Shown one piece after another: positions 59,641-64,000 of a stretch of 64,000 bases of DNA (its first letter is position 1; each line of letters opens with the position of its first letter). The stretch is taken from positions 148,038,922-148,102,921 of the forward strand of contig NC_133538.1 of the NCBI RefSeq assembly GCF_048544455.1, written 5' to 3'. The translations under genes and the position numbers were made by a program. This DNA comes from Silene latifolia (lineage: Eukaryota > Streptophyta > Magnoliopsida > Caryophyllales > Caryophyllaceae). The notes beneath the pieces were generated by a model. That model did no database searches. It was not told the DNA's origin and saw nothing but the letters and a program-made list of their open reading frames with translations.

Positions 59641-60602
59641 TTCATTTCAGGACACAATACCTTAGATCTCAAATATTTCCTATTTTTATGTTAAGCTTTC
59701 AATAATCAAGTTTTAATATTTCCTTAATTAAGTGCTAATTACTCTACAATTTAGTTTAGATCTAGTTAAATTCAATAGTTTATATCTTAGTAGTTGGGTT
59801 TTTATTGAAGATTTAAAGAAATCCTTCCATTTATAATTTAAAGTTTGAATCTTTCCTAAGTGTTTGTATACTTCCTTTCCTTGTTTACTTTAGTTTTCAA
59901 TTGTTTATATTTTTATTTCATCTTTAATTGTTGTTTGAATCCATTTAATGTTTATTGCAATTATGATATTGTTCTCTTCAATTGTTTACATTTCTCTTGT
60001 TAGCATGTGTGAGTAGTCCTCCCTAGGGTTTATGGGGACTTAAGTAAGGTTTGGATGTTGTAAATGGGTTGTTAACATTTATGTTTTAGGTGATTTATTG
60101 GTCTTCATAAATATGCATAGAAGGTGTTTGATGAAATGTGTGAGTGAAAGTTTACATCTTTTATCAATATATGTTTAGTATCTCCTTGAATGAGAGTTCC
60201 TAGGGATGCTTGTTAGTGTGTTTGTGATAAGTTGATAATCAAAATGAAAATTTTGTGTTCAATTTTAGGAGAGGCTAATAAATTACTCCCTTAATCCTAG
60301 ACCATTAATTACCCACAACTTGGTAACACCGTTTCTAGTCTACCTTGCTTGGGTGAACCCGAATACCCTAGTTTTCCATCAATTGTTTACGTTTCATACT
60401 TTAATTAATCTTGCTCTCTTTTGATTGTAGTTATAGTTAATTTAATCACATCTAAATCTCATTTATTATACTAGAATAAGATTTGCAACCAACCAAGTAC
60501 AAATCCCCGCCATTCTTGTGTTCAACCCCGATTACTACTTGTTTTTAATTGGGTATTTATAAATTTGTTTGATTCGGGCATGACGACTAAACCCGACTAT
60601 CA
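59641..60602 (+). repeat. Athila 5' LTR, 3' portion
   Basis: It ends GACTATCA directly before a primer-binding site. Segments 60480-60600 (TTCAACCCCGATTACTACTTG, GGGTATTTATAAATTTGTTTG) match 4400-4507. The start of the LTR (TGATGTGACTC) is absent in this orientation; the LTR joins the inverted copy head-to-head. Confidence 0.75.
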
Positions 60603-60605
60603 AAA

Positions 60606-60623
60606 TGGCACCATTGCCGGGGA
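60606..60623 (+). promoter_or_regulatory. Primer-binding site of the Athila element
   Basis: TGGCACCATTGCCGGGGA, the form typical of Athila and Tat elements, 3 bp after the LTR end. Confidence 0.9.
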
Positions 60624-60768
60624 TGGCGTTAGATTGTACTTAGTTAGTTAGACTCTTAGCTTTAGTCTTGATGTTATTATTTGCTTGTTTGAGTAGTGTC
60701 TCTTTTCTTGTAGAGTGCTTGTGCTATTGCTTATCCCTAGTGCCTAAAAGCACTAGGAGACTAACGAT
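60624..60768 (+). other. Short Athila leader
   Basis: Between primer-binding site and gag; non-coding, T-rich. Confidence 0.7.
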
Positions 60769-62751
60769 TTGTTGAATTGTATGCCTATAGGAACCGGGAA
60801 TTCTTTGCTTAGTGACCCGGAACCGGAAAGGCTTTTTAGAGCTTTACGGAGTAGGACTTTAGCAACGGTTTGGATTACCTCCCAAACAACCACAAACCGA
60901 TCAACCACAACCACCCAAACGCACCTTGAAACCACTATTCAAGAGCAAACAACCGTCATCATTGATCCATACGTAGAAAATCCTTTCCACAATAACCTAA
61001 TCACAAACACACCACCTCAAATGCCACCTAATACACCTCTCATAAATCCTAGAATGGCGGCTTTAGGAGATCATAACCGACCGAATCACGATGACACTTC
61101 CGCTCCAATTAACTTCGGCATCATAGCCCCTAACAATTTTGAAATTCATCCCGCTCAAGTCGGTCTAATTGAGAAGGATATTTTTGGTGGGTACATTGAT
61201 GAGGATGCACATGCCCACCTTAGAAAGTTTAAGAGCAAGGTTGCAATGATGAAGCGCAATGGAGTGTTCGAAGATACTTTGAGATTAATGTTGTTTTCGT
61301 TCTCTCTAAGGGACATAGCGGATCATTGGCTAAACATTCATCCACCAAACACATTCACCATGTGGGACACCTTAGCCAAAGCTTTCCTCGCTAAATACTA
61401 CCCATCCTCCAAGACCGCTATGCTCCGGAACGAGATAACCACTTTTCAATAAGAAGACGGAGAGTCTGTAGGGGAAGCTTGGGGTAGGTTTCAAGACCTC
61501 CTAGCCCATTGTCCACATCACGGGATTCCAGCTTGGTATATCACCCAAAATTTCTTCCAGAACATTGCTACCTAGGACAAAAGAGATGGTGAATGCTTCC
61601 GCGGAGGGAGGGTTCAATCATCTAGGAGATGACGAGGGTTCGGCCCTCATCAAGAAGCTGGTTGACTCGGAAGCTAATTATGGGTCGAGAGGGAATGTTT
61701 TATGGATAAGTAGCCGTTACCCTCAAGAAAACTTCCCAAATTATATTGCCGAAACAAATTCCAAGCTAGACCTCCTCACAAAGAAGTTCGAAGAAATGAC
61801 AAGGAAACAAGTGCATGAAGCTAGTGGCTCCTATGGTCCTCCCATGGAGGAGGTTGTTCAAGGACCTTCTTGTGAGTTATGGGGAGGAATGGGTCACACC
61901 ATTGATGTGTGTGCTAACAATACATACAACATGGGTGGTGAAGAAAATGTCCAAGATGTCAATGCTTTCCAAAGTTACAACAACAACATGAGGCCACCAA
62001 GGCCACCTTTCAACAATCAAAACAACTACAACCCAACTCAAACTTTTATCATCCGGGTATGAGAAATAGTCCACTCTTGAGCTACAAGAGCACGAATATG
62101 CAAAATCCACAACATATCCAACCACAAAACACCAACCCACCCAGATTTTCTCAACCAAGGGGTGGAGGCCAAAATCAAAGGAACAACTTCGGGAATCAAA
62201 ACTAATGGTCAAACAACAATCAAAACCTAAATTTTGGAAACCAACTTCAAGGATACCAAGATTGTGGGGGTAACCAAGGTAATCAAGGCTTCTACCAAGG
62301 AAACCAAGGAAATCAAGCTAATCAAGGGTTTCAATAATTAGGGTACAATCCAAATTTTCAAGGTAACCAAGGGCCTAGAGGAAATTATCAAGGGGGCCAC
62401 AACAACAACAACAATCAAAGCTCCAACAACAGATTAGACTATGGATTCCCTCTACCTTTGGCTAACCAACCGTTCCAAGAGCCAACGAACGAATCTCAAG
62501 TTAGTGAATTGATGAGAGTGGTGAAGAATATGAAAACATCATACCACTATGAAATGAATAACTTAAGGAGTGCTACTCAACGAGAGATAAAGGAAATGGA
62601 GGCCCGAATGGCATCCCAAGCATTATCCAACCCTCAAAAACCGTCCGGTGGTTTCCTTGCCCAAGGCCAAAGCTCAAAGGATGCCTCGACAAACCATCAA
62701 GCTCATGCGATAGTTTTGAGGAGTGGGGTTGAGCTTGAAGACCCGTATTAA
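60769..62751 (+). pseudogene. Athila gag, broken
   Basis: The capsid (Retrotrans_gag) domain lies at about 61100-61560: EIHPAQVGLIEKDIFGGYID, MLFSFSLRDIADHWLNIHPP, then WDTLAKAFLAKYYPSSKTAM. A stop at 61450 (TTFQ-EDGESVGEAW) is followed by open sequence in the same phase to about 61550, where a frameshift moves to the phase of 61565 (LPRTKEMVNASAEGG). The knuckle reads CELWGGMGHTIDVC, so its second cysteine is Trp. An Asn/Gln/Gly-rich repeat tail (GNQGNQGFYQGNQ) with two stops follows, then NHQAHAIVLRSG, common before the Athila protease. Dead copy. Confidence 0.92.
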
Positions 62752-64000
62752 GATCTTGAAATTGAAGTTGATGTGGACCTGAAAACAAAGCGGTTGACTA
62801 TGAATGGTGGTGAGGAATGCCCACCAATGACTCCTTCGGCTAGGATAAGTGAGTCTAAGAAGGGAATGCTATCAAGTGGAGCATCTACAAGCGAGGGAAC
62901 ATCTAAGGGGAAAGCTCCTATAACAAGCAATGAGGATGGATTGGTTGAAGTCCTTCTTTATAAAAGGGAGGTGGGTGAAGAAGCTAGAGAAGAGGTCCTT
63001 CTATAACCTTCCAATAAGGTAACGAGCAAGCCCACTTATCGAAAAGTATCCTCTAACTCTCAACTTGTCAGTAACATTCCCTATCCCACTAGAGCTTTAA
63101 AGTCTAGAGAAAACTTCAAGTACATAAAATTTTCTGAAATGTTGGAAAAACTTGAAGTGACTCTACCATTTAGCGAGATGATATTGAACATGCCAACCTA
63201 CACTAAGTTTTTGAAAGATATCTTGACTAAGAAGAGGACCTTGGGTGACCAACAAATGCTGGCTATGGAAAAAGAGTGTAGTGCTCTACTTTTGAACAAA
63301 ATGCCACATAAGCTTGGTGACCCAGGGAGCTTCTCCATACCTTGTGTAGTTGGCGGTGTTCCAATATCTAAAGATTTATGTGATTTAGGGGCAAGTGTAA
63401 GTGTGCTTCCCTTGAAAGTTTCTAAGAAAATTGGTATTTGTGATCTAGTTCCGACAAACATGACTCTCTAATTGGCGGATAGGTCCGTCAAACGCTCCTT
63501 GGAGGTGCTTGAGGATGTACCCGTCAAGGTTAGAAAATATTTAATTCTCGCCGACTTTGTTGTCCCCGATATTCCAGAGGATAGCCACACCCCATCATCC
63601 TCGGTAGGCCATTCTTGGCTACCGGTGGAGTGTTGATTGATGTAAGAGATGTGCGGCTAACCTTTTGAATGGAGGGCGATAAAGTTGAATTTAACCTTCC
63701 TAATCTTTTGAAAGGACCAAAGCTAAACCAAGCATGCACACTTGAAGTCATTGATGAAGTAGTTGAAGAAGTGGCTAGGGAAGAGTCGGAAATGGAAGAA
63801 GCATTTCAAATTGCCATCCATGAATAGGAGATGGATGAAGATCATGAAGTTGATGATGAAGTGCTCAAGAAATCTGAGGGCTTACTCCCTCCTAAGGTAC
63901 AACTCAAAACTTTGCCTCCCTCACTTAAGTATGCCTTTCTTGGGGAGGGAGAGCCTTACCCGGTTATCATCAATGCTAACCTAGATGTCACTCAAGAAGA
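62752..64000 (+). pseudogene. Athila protease and pol start, cut by the window edge
   Basis: 63139-63471 holds NFKYIKFSEMLEKLEVTLPF, then MPTYTKFLKDILTKKRTLGD, and the aspartic protease site LCDLGASVSVLPL (63379-63410), the CDLGASV form typical of Athila. A stop at 63469 replaces Gln in MTLQLADRSVK. A frameshift near 63590 moves to the phase giving ILGRPFLATGGVLIDVRD; stops follow at 63668 and 63826. The end, LPPSLKYAFLGEGEPYPVII, is the conserved lead-in to the Athila RT, which should continue right of the window. Confidence 0.9.

Overview
The window looks like nuclear DNA from a flowering plant, almost certainly a eudicot. It is AT-rich and nearly all of it consists of plant retrotransposon lineages: Athila and chromodomain-bearing (Tekay-like) Ty3/gypsy, Ty1/copia, an L1-type LINE with plant ORF1 (DUF4283) and RNase H, and Helitrons. 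I see no host gene, rRNA, tRNA or CRISPR. Arrays of the palindrome ACTCGATCGAGT make me think of Caryophyllales (Silene-like genomes), but that is memory, not proof.

Layout. 1-4507 is the 3' end of an Athila element (3' UTR, polypurine tract, LTR) with a solo LTR inside (2629-3996). It abuts, at base 4508, a minus-strand Tekay-like gypsy element (broken RT, protease, gag, leader, primer-binding site, partial LTR) reaching about 9078. 9079-12240 holds unassigned DNA, an inverted-repeat transposon (about 9930-11345) and a small Helitron inside it (10415-11109). 12241-15303 is a gypsy LTR fragment split by a chimeric small copia element (12871-14799). 15304-15727 is the 3' end of another copia on the minus strand. 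15728-58260 is one old copia element blown up by later insertions: a (TA)n-flanked TIR element (18161-19669) and a Helitron (19690-21574) in its leader; an L1 LINE (22981-35281) in its gag; a non-autonomous LTR element (27736-33826) inside the LINE; and an 18-kb block (39942-58103) inside its 3' LTR. That block is a minus-strand non-coding gypsy element containing a third LTR, a solo LTR (44094-46017) and a plus-strand, internally deleted Tekay-like element (49524-56615). 58261-64000 holds an inverted Athila 3' LTR head-to-head with the LTR, primer-binding site, gag and protease of a plus-strand Athila element that runs off the right edge.

Seven insertions have target-site duplications (TSDs) found by eye: CCTTG, TCAAC, AACAT, AGGAG, ATCAC and TCCCA for LTR elements, and 16 bp for the LINE. 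The order of insertion can therefore be read. Every coding region carries stops, frameshifts, lost catalytic residues or deletions, so nothing here looks autonomous. Elements such as 27736-33826 and 49524-56615, whose LTRs still match closely, would have needed proteins from elsewhere.

The most notable unexplained signals are the self-complementary TCGATCGA arrays at about 20-21 bp spacing shared by unrelated retroelement families, the private ORF and leader hairpin of the non-autonomous element, and the chimeric copia element with an internal LTR flanked by both a polypurine tract and a primer-binding site.
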